DNA of 64,000 nucleotides, taken from Xylophilus rhododendri (GTDB lineage: Bacteria > Pseudomonadota > Gammaproteobacteria > Burkholderiales > Burkholderiaceae_C). A model generated the notes under the pieces. It had not been told where the DNA came from. It was given only the letters and a program-made list of their open reading frames with translations, and searched no databases. Positions 1 through 9,038 of the stretch are shown here, one piece after another (position 1 is the stretch's first letter; each line of letters starts with the position of its first letter). Position numbers and translations under genes: made by a program. The stretch is taken from the NCBI RefSeq assembly GCF_009906855.1, contig NZ_CP047650.1, positions 744,001 to 808,000 on the forward strand. Direction: 5' to 3'.

Positions 1-2252
1 TCGAACCCTATGCGGCCGACCCCGATCCCAATCCCCTGATCGAGAACTTCCCGGACGCGATCCACCACCGCGCCCGCATCGCCACGCCCATGGTGCGGCG
101 CGGCTGGCTGGAGAACGGTCCGGGGCCGGATACGCGCCGCGGCTCGGACGAATTCGTGCCCATGGCCTGGGACGAGGTGCTCGACCGGCTGGCCGCCGAA
201 CTGCGCCGGGTGCGCGACCGGCACGGCCCGGGCGCGGTCTTCGGCGGCTCCTACGGCTGGTCGAGCGCCGGGCGCTTCCACCATGCGCAGAGCCAGGTGC
301 ACCGCTTCCTCAACGTCGCCATCGGCGGCTATGTGCGTTCGGTCAACAGCTACAGCGCCGGCGCCTCGGCACCGCTGATGCCGCACATCCTGGGCGGGCT
401 CGACGAGGTGGCGCGGCGCAATGTCACCTGGGAGCAGATCGTCGAATACAGCGACGTGGTGCTGGCCTTCGGCGGCATGGCCCTGAAGAACTCGCGTGTG
501 GCTTCCGGCGGCATCAGCCGCCATGTGGAGCGCGACGCGATGCAGGCGGCGGCGCGGCGCGGCTGCCGCTTCGTCTCGATCAGCCCGCTGCGTTCGGACA
601 TGCCCGAGGAAGCCGGCTTCGAGTGGCTGCCCGCCACGCCCGGCACCGACACCGCCCTGATGCTGGGCCTGGTGCACGAACTGGTGCGCCTGGGCCTGCA
701 CGACCGGGCCTTCCTCGCCAGCCACTGCGAGGGCTGGGACGGCTTCGAGGACTACCTGCTCGGCCGCAGCGACGGCGTGCCCAAGACCTGCGCCTGGGCC
801 GCGCCGATCTGCGGCGTGCCCGAGGAACGGCTGCGCACGCTGGCCCGGTCGCTGGCCGGCAAGCGGGTGCTGGTGGTCATCTCGCATTCGCTGCAGCGCT
901 CCGAGCACGGCGAGCAGCCGGTGTGGATGGGCGCGGTGCTGGCCGCCGCCCTGGGCCAGATCGGCCTGCCCGGCGGCGGCTACAACTACGCCCTGGGCAC
1001 GCTGGCGCACTACGGCAAGCGCGACAACGCGGTGGCCGCCGCGGCCTTCCCGCAGGGCACGAACGGCGTGAAGGACTTCATTCCCGTGGCCCGCATCAGC
1101 GACATGCTGCTGCACCCCGGCCAGGCCTACGACTACAACGGCCAGCGGCGCGTGTACCCGCAGATCCGCCTGGCCTACTGGGCCGGCGGCAACCCCTTCC
1201 ACCACCACCAGGACCTGGCGCGCCTCGGCCGCGCCTTCGCCACGCTGGACACCTTCGTGGTCCACGAAAGCGCCTGGACCGCCACCGCCCGCCATGCCGA
1301 CATCGTGCTGCCCGCCACCATGACGCTGGAGCGCGAGGACATCGGCGCCACGCCCACCGACCCTGTCTTCGTGGCCATGCACCGCATCGCCGAGCCGCAC
1401 GGGCTGAGCCGCGACGACTACGCGATCTTCTGCGACCTGTCCGAACGGCTGGGCGCGCTCGAAGCCTTCAGCGAGGGGCGCGACGCCCGCCAATGGCTGG
1501 CCCATCTCTACGAACGCACCCGCCAGGGCCTGGCCGACCTGGGCCTGGAAGCGCCCGACTTCGACAGCTTCTGGCAGCGCGGCATGCTGGAACTGCCGCA
1601 GAAGGAAGACCACGGCGGCATGCTGCGCGCCTTCCGCCAGGACCCGGTGCATGCGCCCCTGCCCACGCCCAGCGGCAAGGTGCAGATCTGCTCGCCGGCC
1701 ATCGCCGCCTTCGGCTACGCCGACTGCCCCGGCCATCCCGCCTGGATGCCGCCGAAGTTCGCGCCCGACGCCACCCACCCCCTCTGGCTGGTGGCCAACC
1801 AGCCGCATTCCAAGCTGCACAGCCAGCTCGACTTCGGCGCCCACAGCCAGTCCACCAAACGCCGGGGACGCGAGGTCTGCACCCTGCATCCAGACGCGGC
1901 GCGCGCCCGGGGCATCGCCGAGGGCGACATCGTGCGCCTGTTCAACGAGGTGGGTGCCTGCCTGGCCAGCGCCACGCTGTCGCAGGACCTGCTGCCCGGC
2001 GTGGTGCAGCTGCCCACCGGCGCCTGGTACGACCCGCAGCCCGACGCCGAGGGCCGGCCGCTCTGCGTGCACGGCAACCCGAACGTGCTGACGCGTGACA
2101 TCGGCACCTCCAGCCTGGCCCAGGGCTGCGCCGGCCAGCTCTCCACCGTGCAGGTGGAGCGCTGGGATGGCGCAGTGCCGGCCATCCGCGCCTTCGATCC
2201 GCCGATGCCGGCCGAACAGGCCCTGAAAGCCCTGGCGGCCTTGCAGGACTGA
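1..2252 (+). CDS. bisC: Molybdopterin-dependent sulfoxide/N-oxide reductase (BisC/TorZ-like), 5' truncated
   Basis: Bis-MGD molybdoenzyme of the DMSO reductase superfamily, closest in layout to biotin/methionine sulfoxide reductase. The reading frame is open from base 3, so the start lies outside the window; 749 residues are visible and only a short N-terminal part should be missing. The RPMVR-like entry (TPMVRRGWLENG), the block VNSYSAGASAPLMPH around the expected Mo-ligand serine, and a C-terminal molybdopterin dinucleotide-binding domain (VANQPHSKLHSQLDFG) are visible. No 4Fe-4S cysteine motif is seen in the visible part, as expected for BisC/TorA types. It stops 6 bp from the stop of the convergent C-S lyase gene. 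The neighbouring sulfur genes suggest a sulfoxide substrate, but the substrate is inferred. Confidence 0.8.
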   Translation, partial: EPYAADPDPNPLIENFPDAIHHRARIATPMVRRGWLENGPGPDTRRGSDEFVPMAWDEVLDRLAAELRRVRDRHGPGAVFGGSYGWSSAGRFHHAQSQVHRFLNVAIGGYVRSVNSYSAGASAPLMPHILGGLDEVARRNVTWEQIVEYSDVVLAFGGMALKNSRVASGGISRHVERDAMQAAARRGCRFVSISPLRSDMPEEAGFEWLPATPGTDTALMLGLVHELVRLGLHDRAFLASHCEGWDGFEDYLLGRSDGVPKTCAWAAPICGVPEERLRTLARSLAGKRVLVVISHSLQRSEHGEQPVWMGAVLAAALGQIGLPGGGYNYALGTLAHYGKRDNAVAAAAFPQGTNGVKDFIPVARISDMLLHPGQAYDYNGQRRVYPQIRLAYWAGGNPFHHHQDLARLGRAFATLDTFVVHESAWTATARHADIVLPATMTLEREDIGATPTDPVFVAMHRIAEPHGLSRDDYAIFCDLSERLGALEAFSEGRDARQWLAHLYERTRQGLADLGLEAPDFDSFWQRGMLELPQKEDHGGMLRAFRQDPVHAPLPTPSGKVQICSPAIAAFGYADCPGHPAWMPPKFAPDATHPLWLVANQPHSKLHSQLDFGAHSQSTKRRGREVCTLHPDAARARGIAEGDIVRLFNEVGACLASATLSQDLLPGVVQLPTGAWYDPQPDAEGRPLCVHGNPNVLTRDIGTSSLAQGCAGQLSTVQVERWDGAVPAIRAFDPPMPAEQALKALAALQD

Positions 2253-2258
2253 GAAGGA

Positions 2259-3461
2259 TCAGCCGGCCATGGCGGCGAAGCCGCCGTCCAGGTCGGCCGT
2301 CAGGTCGGCCGGATCCTCCAGGCCGATGTGCAGGCGCAGGATGGGGCCGTGGGCGCTCCAGTCGGTCACGCTGCGCGCCGCGCGCAGGTTGGTGGGCGTG
2401 ACCAGGCTCTCGTAGCCGCCCCAGGAGGCGCCCAGGCCGAAGAGCCGCAGGCCATCGACGAAACGGTCCACCGCCGCGGGCGCCGTGCCCTGGGCCAGCT
2501 CGAAGGACAGCAGCCCGTTGGTGCCCCGGCAGTCGCGCTGCCACAGCGCATGGCCGGGATGCTCCGGCAGCGCCGGGCAGTACACCGCCGTCACTTCCGG
2601 CCGCGCCTGCAGCCAGCGCGCCACCTCCAGCGCATGGCGCTGGTGCAGCTGCAGCCGGGCCGACAGGGTGCGCATGCCGCGCAGCACCAGCCAGGCGTCG
2701 TCCGGGCTCACCGTCATGCCGAAGGCGTCGCAGCGCTCGGCCAGCGGCTGCCAGCAGGCCTTGGTGGTGGCCACCGTGCCCATCATCACGTCGGAATGGC
2801 CGCTGAGGTATTTGGTCGCCGCCATCACCGAGATGTCCGCGCCCAGCGCCAGCGGCCGGTACTGCAGGCCCGATCCCCAGGTGTTGTCGGCCGCCAGCAG
2901 CGCGCCGTGGCCATGGGCCAGGGCGGCCAGGGCCGGCAGGTCGCACATCTCGTAGACCAGCGAGCCGGGGCATTCGGCATATACCAGCCGCGTATTGGGC
3001 CGCAGCTTGGCAGCCGCGTCGCTGCCGTCGGCCGCCATGAAGCTGCACTCGATGCCGTAGGGCGCGAGAAAGGCCTCGGAGAGCTTGCGCGCCGGCTCGT
3101 ACACGCTGTCGGACATCAGCACATGGTCGCCGGGCTTGAGATAGCACAGCAGCATCATGCCGATGGCCGCCAGGCCGGTGGGGAACAGGCGGGTGCGGTA
3201 GGCGCCCTCCAGCTCGCTCACGGCATCCTCCAGCGCGAAGCTGGTGGGCGTGCCGCGCGCGCCGTAGCTGAAGATGCGTTCGCTGCCGCGGCGCTCGCGC
3301 ATCTCGCGCTGCTCGGCGGTGTCGCGGAACAGCACGGTGCTGGCGCGCACCAGCGGCGGATTGACGGCGCTGCCGCCTGCATAGGCGGGCGACTTGCCGC
3401 TGCGGGTCAGGCGGGTCTGCACGGAGAGCGTGTCGGGGTCCGGTCGGCGGGGGTCGGTCAT
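2259..3461 (-). CDS. metC: Cystathionine beta-lyase (PLP-dependent C-S lyase)
   Basis: Fold-type I PLP enzyme of the Cys/Met metabolism family, 400 aa. It would cleave cystathionine or another cysteine thioether to a thiol, pyruvate and ammonia in the cytoplasm. Visible landmarks: YGARGTPT near residues 66-73, cofactor-binding DNTWGSG near 192-198, and the Schiff-base lysine in MAATKYLSGHSD (about K217). The ATG at 3461 gives a normal family length; the frame is open further upstream but that stretch overlaps the rhodanese gene and looks non-coding. It lies 19 bp downstream of the four-domain rhodanese gene on the same strand. In that operon it may feed cysteine or other thiols to the dioxygenase rather than serve methionine synthesis; that is inference. 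Confidence 0.85.
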   Translation of the reverse strand: MTDPRRPDPDTLSVQTRLTRSGKSPAYAGGSAVNPPLVRASTVLFRDTAEQREMRERRGSERIFSYGARGTPTSFALEDAVSELEGAYRTRLFPTGLAAIGMMLLCYLKPGDHVLMSDSVYEPARKLSEAFLAPYGIECSFMAADGSDAAAKLRPNTRLVYAECPGSLVYEMCDLPALAALAHGHGALLAADNTWGSGLQYRPLALGADISVMAATKYLSGHSDVMMGTVATTKACWQPLAERCDAFGMTVSPDDAWLVLRGMRTLSARLQLHQRHALEVARWLQARPEVTAVYCPALPEHPGHALWQRDCRGTNGLLSFELAQGTAPAAVDRFVDGLRLFGLGASWGGYESLVTPTNLRAARSVTDWSAHGPILRLHIGLEDPADLTADLDGGFAAMAG

Positions 3462-3480
3462 GGGTTCCGATCGGCGGGTG

Positions 3481-5064
3481 TCAGGCGGCAGCCGGGCTGT
3501 GCGCCGGCAGGTGGAAGGCGGCCAGCTCCTGCGCGTCGAGCTGGGCGACCAGGCCGGTCTCCCACTCCAGGTAGCGGCGCGCGGCGGCCTTGTTGCCGTC
3601 GTGGCGGTCGTGCACGAAGAAGAGGTAGTCGATGCAGTCGGCATCGGCCGGCAGCTGCGGGCTGGCCTCCACCGGCTGGCCGGCCGCGCGCCAGGCGGCC
3701 AGGCCGCCTTCGAGCAGCAGCGGCGCGGGCAGGCCCTGGGGCCAGTCGGAGGCGGCGGCCCAGGCGGCGAGTTCGGGCTCGTCGGCCACCAGCACCACCG
3801 GGCGGTTCACGCCCTGCAGGGCGGCGGCCAGGCGCGGGCGGATGGCCCAGCGCGAACCCGGCAGGTGGGCGGCGCGGTAGGCCATGCCGGGGCGCAGTTC
3901 GACCACTTGCACCTCGCCGCGCGCCAGGCGCTCGGCCAGGCGGGCGGCGTCGATGGCGGCCAGGGCCGGCGGCACCGGAGGCGCGGCGGGCGGCAGCGCC
4001 AGGCCGCTGGACAGGCCGCCGCGCAGCACGCTGGCCTCGTGGCCCATCTGGCGCAGCCAACTGGCCACGGTGGGTGCGCGGATGCCGTCGTCGTCGAACA
4101 GCACCAGCCGCGCGCCGCGCACGCCGAAATACTGGTCGCCCGCCTGCATCAGCTGGCCGCCAGGCGTGTGCTGGGCGCCCGGCAGGCTGCCGGCCGCGAA
4201 TTCCTCGGGCGTGCGCACGTCGCACAGGAAGAGCGAGCGGTTCGCGTCTGCCGACCAGGCGCGCACGGTGTCGGCATCGACCTCGGGCACCTCGAAACGC
4301 TGCGCCAGCGCCCGGGCGCCGGCCTTCAGGCCATCGCCGGCCGAGCCGGGCGCGTAGCGGCGGGTGCCGCCATGCTCCAGCGAACGGTCGCTCAGGAACC
4401 AACCCTGGGTACCGTTCTCCAGCGCATAGACCGGGTTGGGCAGGCCGAGGTTGATCAGCGTCTGCGCGCCGATGATGCTGCGGGTGCGGCCGGCGCAGTT
4501 GATGACCACCGGCGTGCGCTCGTCCGGCACCAGGCTTTCGATGCGCAGCGGCAGTTCGCCGTTGGGGCAGCACACCGCCGTGGGGATGTTCATCTTGCGG
4601 AACTCGCTCACCGGGCGGCCGTCCAGCACCACCGGCGGCGTGGCGCTGGCCAGCATGGCGGCCAGTTCGTCGGCGCTGACGCGGGGTGTGCCGTAGGCAT
4701 GCTCGGCCAGTTCGCCGAAGGTCTTGGACGGCAGGTTCACACCCGCGAACAGCGCATGGCCGGCCGCGCTCCAGGCCGCCGTGCCGCCTTCGAGCACACA
4801 CACCTTCGCATAACCCAGCGCCCGCAGCCGCAGCGCGGCGCGTTCGGCCACGCCTTCGGTTCCACCGTCGTACACCACCGTGCGCACCGCGCGGCGCGGC
4901 AGCAGGCGCGGGGCGTCGAGTTCGAGCCGGCTGTAGGGCAGCGGCACGGCATAGAACAGATGCGATTCGCCGTACTGGCCTTGCTCGCGCACGTCGAGCA
5001 GTGCGATTTCCTGGCCGTCGTGCAGCCACGATTTCAGGGTCTGGGCGGAGATGTGCTGGGTCAT
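3481..5064 (-). CDS. Four-domain rhodanese (sulfurtransferase) protein
   Basis: 527-aa cytoplasmic protein built of four rhodanese-like modules, roughly residues 5-105, 125-225, 262-355 and 370-465. Only module 2 has an active-site cysteine in the normal place (INCAGRTRSI, about C190). The matching loops have aspartate in module 1 (VYDGGTEG, about D66) and module 3 (VLFDDDG), and VADEP in module 4. Known rhodaneses move sulfane sulfur through a cysteine persulfide, so one catalytic and three structural or regulatory modules are expected. The C-terminus carries a separate block (DCIDYLFFVHDRHDGN). It sits between the cysteine-dioxygenase-like gene and metC, which points to handling of persulfide or sulfite made from organic sulfur. 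Confidence 0.8.
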   Translation of the reverse strand: MTQHISAQTLKSWLHDGQEIALLDVREQGQYGESHLFYAVPLPYSRLELDAPRLLPRRAVRTVVYDGGTEGVAERAALRLRALGYAKVCVLEGGTAAWSAAGHALFAGVNLPSKTFGELAEHAYGTPRVSADELAAMLASATPPVVLDGRPVSEFRKMNIPTAVCCPNGELPLRIESLVPDERTPVVINCAGRTRSIIGAQTLINLGLPNPVYALENGTQGWFLSDRSLEHGGTRRYAPGSAGDGLKAGARALAQRFEVPEVDADTVRAWSADANRSLFLCDVRTPEEFAAGSLPGAQHTPGGQLMQAGDQYFGVRGARLVLFDDDGIRAPTVASWLRQMGHEASVLRGGLSSGLALPPAAPPVPPALAAIDAARLAERLARGEVQVVELRPGMAYRAAHLPGSRWAIRPRLAAALQGVNRPVVLVADEPELAAWAAASDWPQGLPAPLLLEGGLAAWRAAGQPVEASPQLPADADCIDYLFFVHDRHDGNKAAARRYLEWETGLVAQLDAQELAAFHLPAHSPAAA

Positions 5065-5106
5065 GAAGAAAGGAAGTCTGTGGAATCGGGCGGCGCGGGG
5101 GCCTTG

Positions 5107-5709
5107 TCAGCGGCGGGTCTGCACGCCCACGCCCATCACCTCGCAGGTGCCGGCGGCCAGGTCGTAGCCGGTGCGGGTGCTCAGCGTCTCCAGCGCGCGG
5201 CCGTACATGTGCAGGTGGCGGATCACCTGGTCGCCCTGGATCTCCACCGAATGGATGTCCTCGGGCATGAGCGCGATGCCGGTGCCGGGCGAGACGACCA
5301 CCAGTTCGGTCTCTTCCAGCTGTGCCTTGCCCGGCACCGAGCCGTCGTCCAGCCGGCGGTAGACACGGTTGTGCTCGGTGCCTTCGACAGCGGCGATGCA
5401 GGCCCAGGTGGTGTGGTTGTGCGGCACGATCTTCTTGCCGGGCCGCATCACGTTGAGATAGAGCGCGTAGCTCTGGTCGGCATCCTCGGCGATCAGGTAG
5501 CGGGCCTGGTGCTCGCCGGGCTCGGGGGCGGCGAAGCTGGATTCATCCCACAGGGAGGTGTCGGCGGCCAGGCCCTTGAGGCTGTCCAGCACCTGGCCGA
5601 TGCTGGCGCGTGTGGGCCCGGCCTGGCCGATGGCGGTCTTCATCTGGCCGATGGCGGTGGCGACCGCCTCCTTGCGCGCTTCGGCGCGGCTGCTCATGAC
5701 GGTACTCAT
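5107..5709 (-). CDS. Cysteine dioxygenase family thiol dioxygenase (cupin)
   Basis: 200-aa non-heme iron cupin that would oxidise a thiol to its sulfinate. The iron site is readable: H97 and H99 in PHNHTTWAC and H153 in EDIHSVE. C104 falls where the Cys of the mammalian Cys-Tyr crosslink lies. The usual Ser-x-His-x-Tyr triad appears as HLHMYG (H165, H167, Y169), so Ser is replaced by His. The family includes cysteine, 3-mercaptopropionate and mercaptosuccinate dioxygenases, and the substrate cannot be fixed from sequence. The start has a strong ribosome site (AAGGAG, 7 nt before ATG). First gene of the rhodanese/C-S lyase operon, divergent from a LysR gene. Confidence 0.8.
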   Translation of the reverse strand: MSTVMSSRAEARKEAVATAIGQMKTAIGQAGPTRASIGQVLDSLKGLAADTSLWDESSFAAPEPGEHQARYLIAEDADQSYALYLNVMRPGKKIVPHNHTTWACIAAVEGTEHNRVYRRLDDGSVPGKAQLEETELVVVSPGTGIALMPEDIHSVEIQGDQVIRHLHMYGRALETLSTRTGYDLAAGTCEVMGVGVQTRR

Positions 5710-5786
5710 CGGAAGGCTCCTTTTTTACTCGGATCGAAACAGGCACTGTAGTCCTGCCGCCGCCGCCGGACCGATTCAGGCCACGC

Positions 5787-5809
5787 AATAAAACATCAAT
5801 AAAATTAAT
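5787..5809. promoter_or_regulatory. AT-rich divergent control region with paired AATAAAA boxes
   Basis: The 102-bp space between the dioxygenase operon and the lysR gene is GC-rich except here, where two AATAAAA copies start 11 bp apart, one helical turn, just before the LysR ATG. LysR proteins usually bind such divergent regions. I see no clear T-N11-A palindrome, so the operator assignment is tentative. Confidence 0.3.
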
Positions 5810-5811
5810 CG

Positions 5812-6684
5812 ATGCGCACCTTCGACCTGGAACTGCTCCGCTCCCTTTCGGCCATCGTCACCCACGACAGTTTCGCGGCGGCCGCCATGCAACTGGGCCG
5901 GACGCAGTCGGCCGTCACCCAGCAGATGCAGCGGCTGGAGGAGCAGATCGGCCATCCCCTCTTCGAGAAGCGCGGCCGCCAGAAACGCCTGACCGAGCAC
6001 GGCCAGCGCCTGCTGACCTATGCCCGCCACCTGCTGGCGATCAACGACGAGGCCATGCGCAACCTGCAGCAGGGCGCGCTGGAAGGCATGCTGCGCATAG
6101 GCGCATCGCTGGAGGTGTCGGGCTCCATCCTGCCGCCGCTGCTGGCCGAGGTGGCGCGCAGCTCGCCGATGCTGCAGCTCGACATCTCCATCGGCCGCAG
6201 CCCCTTCCTGGTGGAGTCGCTGCGCAGCGGCGAGATCGACATGGCCATCTCCAACCGGGTGGAGGACGACCTCGACGGCGTGGTGCTGCGCACCTCGCCC
6301 ACCGTCTGGCTGTGCAGCGCCAGCTATGTGCACGACCCGGCCCTGCCGATCCCGCTGATCATGACCGACGCGCCCAGCATCTTCCGCCGCCTCGGCCAGG
6401 AGGCGCTGGACGCCTCCGGCATCCCCTGGACGCTGCGCACCAGTTCCTCCAGCCTGATCGGCGTGCGTGCCGCCGTGCAGGCCGGCCTGGGCGTGACCGC
6501 GCGCGGCGTGGAGCAGCTCGACGCCGGCCTGCGGGTGCTGGGCCTGAGCGACGGCCTGCCGCGCCTGCCCGACCTGGTCTACCGGCTCTACGTGCGCCGC
6601 AATGTGGTCAACCCGGTCACCCGGCAGGTCTTCGAGCACCTGAAGAGCCGCCTGCTGCTGCCCAGCGCCGAGCGCCTGCTCTAG
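5812..6684 (+). CDS. LysR family transcriptional regulator
   Basis: 290-aa LysR-type regulator: N-terminal winged HTH (about residues 4-62, with DSFAAAAMQLGRTQSAVTQQMQRLE in two halves) and a C-terminal periplasmic-binding-like effector domain. It is transcribed away from the thiol dioxygenase operon (102 bp between starts), the classic arrangement for a LysR regulator and its target, so control of that operon is the first guess. It is also followed, after 230 bp, by the deacylase and binding-protein genes on its own strand, which could be a second target. The effector is unknown. No Shine-Dalgarno sequence is evident before this ATG. Confidence 0.85.
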   Translation: MRTFDLELLRSLSAIVTHDSFAAAAMQLGRTQSAVTQQMQRLEEQIGHPLFEKRGRQKRLTEHGQRLLTYARHLLAINDEAMRNLQQGALEGMLRIGASLEVSGSILPPLLAEVARSSPMLQLDISIGRSPFLVESLRSGEIDMAISNRVEDDLDGVVLRTSPTVWLCSASYVHDPALPIPLIMTDAPSIFRRLGQEALDASGIPWTLRTSSSSLIGVRAAVQAGLGVTARGVEQLDAGLRVLGLSDGLPRLPDLVYRLYVRRNVVNPVTRQVFEHLKSRLLLPSAERLL

Positions 6685-6914
6685 CCGCACCGGCCCTCCC
6701 GGGCCATCCGCCACGCCGGCTTGGTGCGGTTTCGCACCCGGCCGCACCGCGCTGGCGCAATCCGCGCACCAAGTCCGTCCGCGCCCGCCAAGCATCAATT
6801 TTGCTTATACGTTTTGCGCAGGAACTAATTGGAAAACCGAGGAAGGGCCGCCCTACCATGGCCCACCGCCGCCCCTGGACTCAGGGTTTGCATGAGTAGA
6901 CAAGGAATAAGTAA

Positions 6915-7946
6915 ATGGCTTCGTTAGGTCAGATCGGTACCTGGCTGGCGTCCTCGCAGGACGCCGCCCGCACCTCCGGCACGCTGCGTGTCGGCTCCAT
7001 GGCTTCGGGCGTGCCGGTGGCCCTGCCCTGGGTGGCGGTGCGTGGCGCCAGACCGGGCAAGACACTCTGGCTGCACGGCCAGGTGCATGGCGACGAGATC
7101 AACGGCATGGTCGCCGCCCTGCGTTTCATCCGCTCGCTCGATCCGCTGGCGATGTCGGGCAACGTGGTCGTCACGCCCACCGGCAATCCGCAGGCGCTGG
7201 ATGCGCGCCGCAAGCGCAACCCCTACGACGAGCTCGACCTGGACCAGACCTATCCCGGCAATGCCGACGGCATGGTCAGCGAACGGGTCGCCCACGCCCT
7301 CTTCAGCGAAGTGGTGGGCGTGGCCGATGTGCTGATCAACCTGCACACCATGAACCCGCTGTTCGATGCGCGGCCCTACGCCGTCTACAAGGTGCATCCG
7401 GGCAGCAGCGTGACCGAGGACCAGGTGCTGGCCGCCCTGGGCAATTTCTTTCCCACGCTGTCCTGCCGCATGGACGTGGGCGGCAAGGGCGAGCTGCCCG
7501 GCAATATCGCCGGCGGCCTGGACTACCAGTGCCTGTCGCAGGGCATCTGCGCCTTCATGCTCGAACTCGGCAGCGGCAGCCGCCTGCAGCCGGACAACGT
7601 GGCGCTGGCCGAGCAGGGTTTCTTCGGCCTGGCGCAGCAGATGGGCATCCTGGGCGGCGAGCCGGCCCCGCGCGCCGCGCAGCTGCGCACCGTCAGCCGC
7701 CGCGGCTGGATCACGGCCGGTGAAGGCGGGCTCTTCGTGCCGCGTGTGCGCGCCGGCGACCTGGTGCGGGCCGGCGAATCGATCGGCGAGCTGCTCGGCC
7801 TGGACGGCAGCGCCCAGCCGGTGCCGCCCTTCACCCGCGACGGCATCCTGATCGGCCTGCGTTCCGACCCCGTCGTGCACACCGGCGAGCGCCTGGCCTT
7901 CGTGGCCTGGGAATGGACCGACCGCGCCACGCCCGCCGCTTCCTGA
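6915..7946 (+). CDS. Succinylglutamate desuccinylase/aspartoacylase family deacylase
   Basis: 343-aa zinc carboxypeptidase-like protein of the AstE/AspA (M14-related) group, which hydrolyses N-acyl amino acids. The zinc ligands are visible: H58 and E61 in QVHGDE and H144 in INLHTMNP, with a likely general base E217 in FMLELGS. The C-terminal part (about 250-335) is the small beta domain typical of the family. The ATG is preceded by AAGGAAT. It is 38 bp ahead of a Bug-type binding protein, so uptake and deacylation of an acylated amino acid or related acid is plausible. The substrate is not determined by the sequence. Confidence 0.75.
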   Translation: MASLGQIGTWLASSQDAARTSGTLRVGSMASGVPVALPWVAVRGARPGKTLWLHGQVHGDEINGMVAALRFIRSLDPLAMSGNVVVTPTGNPQALDARRKRNPYDELDLDQTYPGNADGMVSERVAHALFSEVVGVADVLINLHTMNPLFDARPYAVYKVHPGSSVTEDQVLAALGNFFPTLSCRMDVGGKGELPGNIAGGLDYQCLSQGICAFMLELGSGSRLQPDNVALAEQGFFGLAQQMGILGGEPAPRAAQLRTVSRRGWITAGEGGLFVPRVRAGDLVRAGESIGELLGLDGSAQPVPPFTRDGILIGLRSDPVVHTGERLAFVAWEWTDRATPAAS

Positions 7947-7984
7947 CTCCCTCACTCCTCCATCGCATCGCCACAGGAACCGCC

Positions 7985-8977
7985 ATGAACTCCGCCACGC
8001 GCACCTATTCCCGCCGCAGCCTGGTGGCTGCCGCCTGCCTGGCCGCCGCCTTCGGCGCGCAGGCCCAGCCGCAGGCCTGGCCCGAGGCCGGCCGGCCGAT
8101 CCGCATCGTCGTGGGCTTTCCGCCCGGCGGCGGCGTGGACGCGCTGGCCCGCGCCGTCGCCGCGCCCCTGGCCGCCGAACTCGGCGGCGCCACCGTCATC
8201 GTGGAGAACCGCCCCGGCGCCGGCGGCCTCACCGCCACCGACTACGTGGCCAAGAGCGCGGGCGACGGCTACACCGTCTACCTGGCCACGCCCGGCTCCT
8301 TCACCATCTGGCCCTCGCTGCGCAAGCTGCCCTACGACGCCGGCAAGGACTTCGCCGCCGTCAGCCTGATGGTGACCATGCCCAACCTGCTGCTGGCCAG
8401 CGCCAATGCGCCCTTCAAGGACGTGCACGGCCTGATCGCCGCCGCCAAGGCACCCGGCGCGCAGATCGACTACGGCTCGGGCGGCGTGGCCACCATCGGC
8501 CAGATCGCCGCCGAGCAGTTCAACACCATGGCCGGCGTGCACATGAGCCATGTGCCCTACAAGGGCACCGCCCCGCTGCTGACCGACGTGATGGGCGGCG
8601 TGGTGCCGGTGACCTTCGCCGACCCGTCCGCCAAGCCCCTGATCGAGGGCGGCAAGATGCGCCTGCTGGCCGTGACCACCGCCAAGCGTTCGCGCCTGTT
8701 CCCCGACACGCCCACCATCGCCGAGGCCGGCGTGCCCGGCTACGACCTGATGAACTGGTACGGCATGGTGGCGCCCGTCTCCACGCCCAAGGCCATCATC
8801 GCCAAGCTGAATGCCGGCATGGTGAAGGTGATGGCCCAGGCCGATGTTCGCCAGCGCCTGGAGGCGGCTGGCATGGAGGCCACGTCGAGCACGCCGGAAG
8901 AATTCAACAAGCTGATGAACGGCGAGCGCGCCAAGTGGGCCGCCCTGATTGCCAAGGTGGGCATGCAGGCCGAATAA
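7985..8977 (+). CDS. Bug/TctC family extracytoplasmic solute-binding protein
   Basis: 330-aa periplasmic binding protein of the tripartite tricarboxylate transporter type. A signal peptide (RRSLVAAACLAAAFGAQAQ) is cleaved near residue 28. Family blocks RIVVGFPPGGGVDALAR, IVENRPGAGG and HVPYKGTAPLLTDVMGG are all present. These proteins bind small carboxylates and are greatly expanded in Burkholderiales, often as orphans without TctA/TctB, as here. The ATG at 7985 is chosen because it begins the signal peptide; the frame is open upstream but overlaps the deacylase gene. A strong terminator follows 19 bp after the stop, ending the lysR-side transcription unit. Confidence 0.88.
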   Translation: MNSATRTYSRRSLVAAACLAAAFGAQAQPQAWPEAGRPIRIVVGFPPGGGVDALARAVAAPLAAELGGATVIVENRPGAGGLTATDYVAKSAGDGYTVYLATPGSFTIWPSLRKLPYDAGKDFAAVSLMVTMPNLLLASANAPFKDVHGLIAAAKAPGAQIDYGSGGVATIGQIAAEQFNTMAGVHMSHVPYKGTAPLLTDVMGGVVPVTFADPSAKPLIEGGKMRLLAVTTAKRSRLFPDTPTIAEAGVPGYDLMNWYGMVAPVSTPKAIIAKLNAGMVKVMAQADVRQRLEAAGMEATSSTPEEFNKLMNGERAKWAALIAKVGMQAE

Positions 8978-8996
8978 GCCTGCTGCCTTCCTGAAG

Positions 8997-9030
8997 AAAG
9001 GGGAGCTGCCGGGGGGCGCTCCCCTTTTTT
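8997..9030 (+). terminator. Rho-independent terminator after the binding-protein gene
   Basis: Perfect 10-bp stem (AAAGGGGAGC paired with GCTCCCCTTT) around an 11-nt loop, ending in a run of T. It lies between the convergent binding-protein and MFS genes; the A-rich 5' side may also give some termination on the reverse strand. Confidence 0.85.
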
Positions 9031-9038
9031 CATGTCCC

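Noticed and set aside
3394..5751. A 785-codon open frame on the + strand
   Set aside because: It is antisense to the rhodanese and dioxygenase genes, which have clear families. Long antisense frames are expected in DNA this GC-rich, and the translation has no recognisable domain.
6685..6914. Riboswitch or terminator in the 230-bp gap after lysR
   Set aside because: Only short hairpins (such as GGTGCG-GTTT-CGCACC) and an AT-richer stretch near 6797-6838 are seen; no T-run or conserved riboswitch core. It probably just holds the deacylase promoter.
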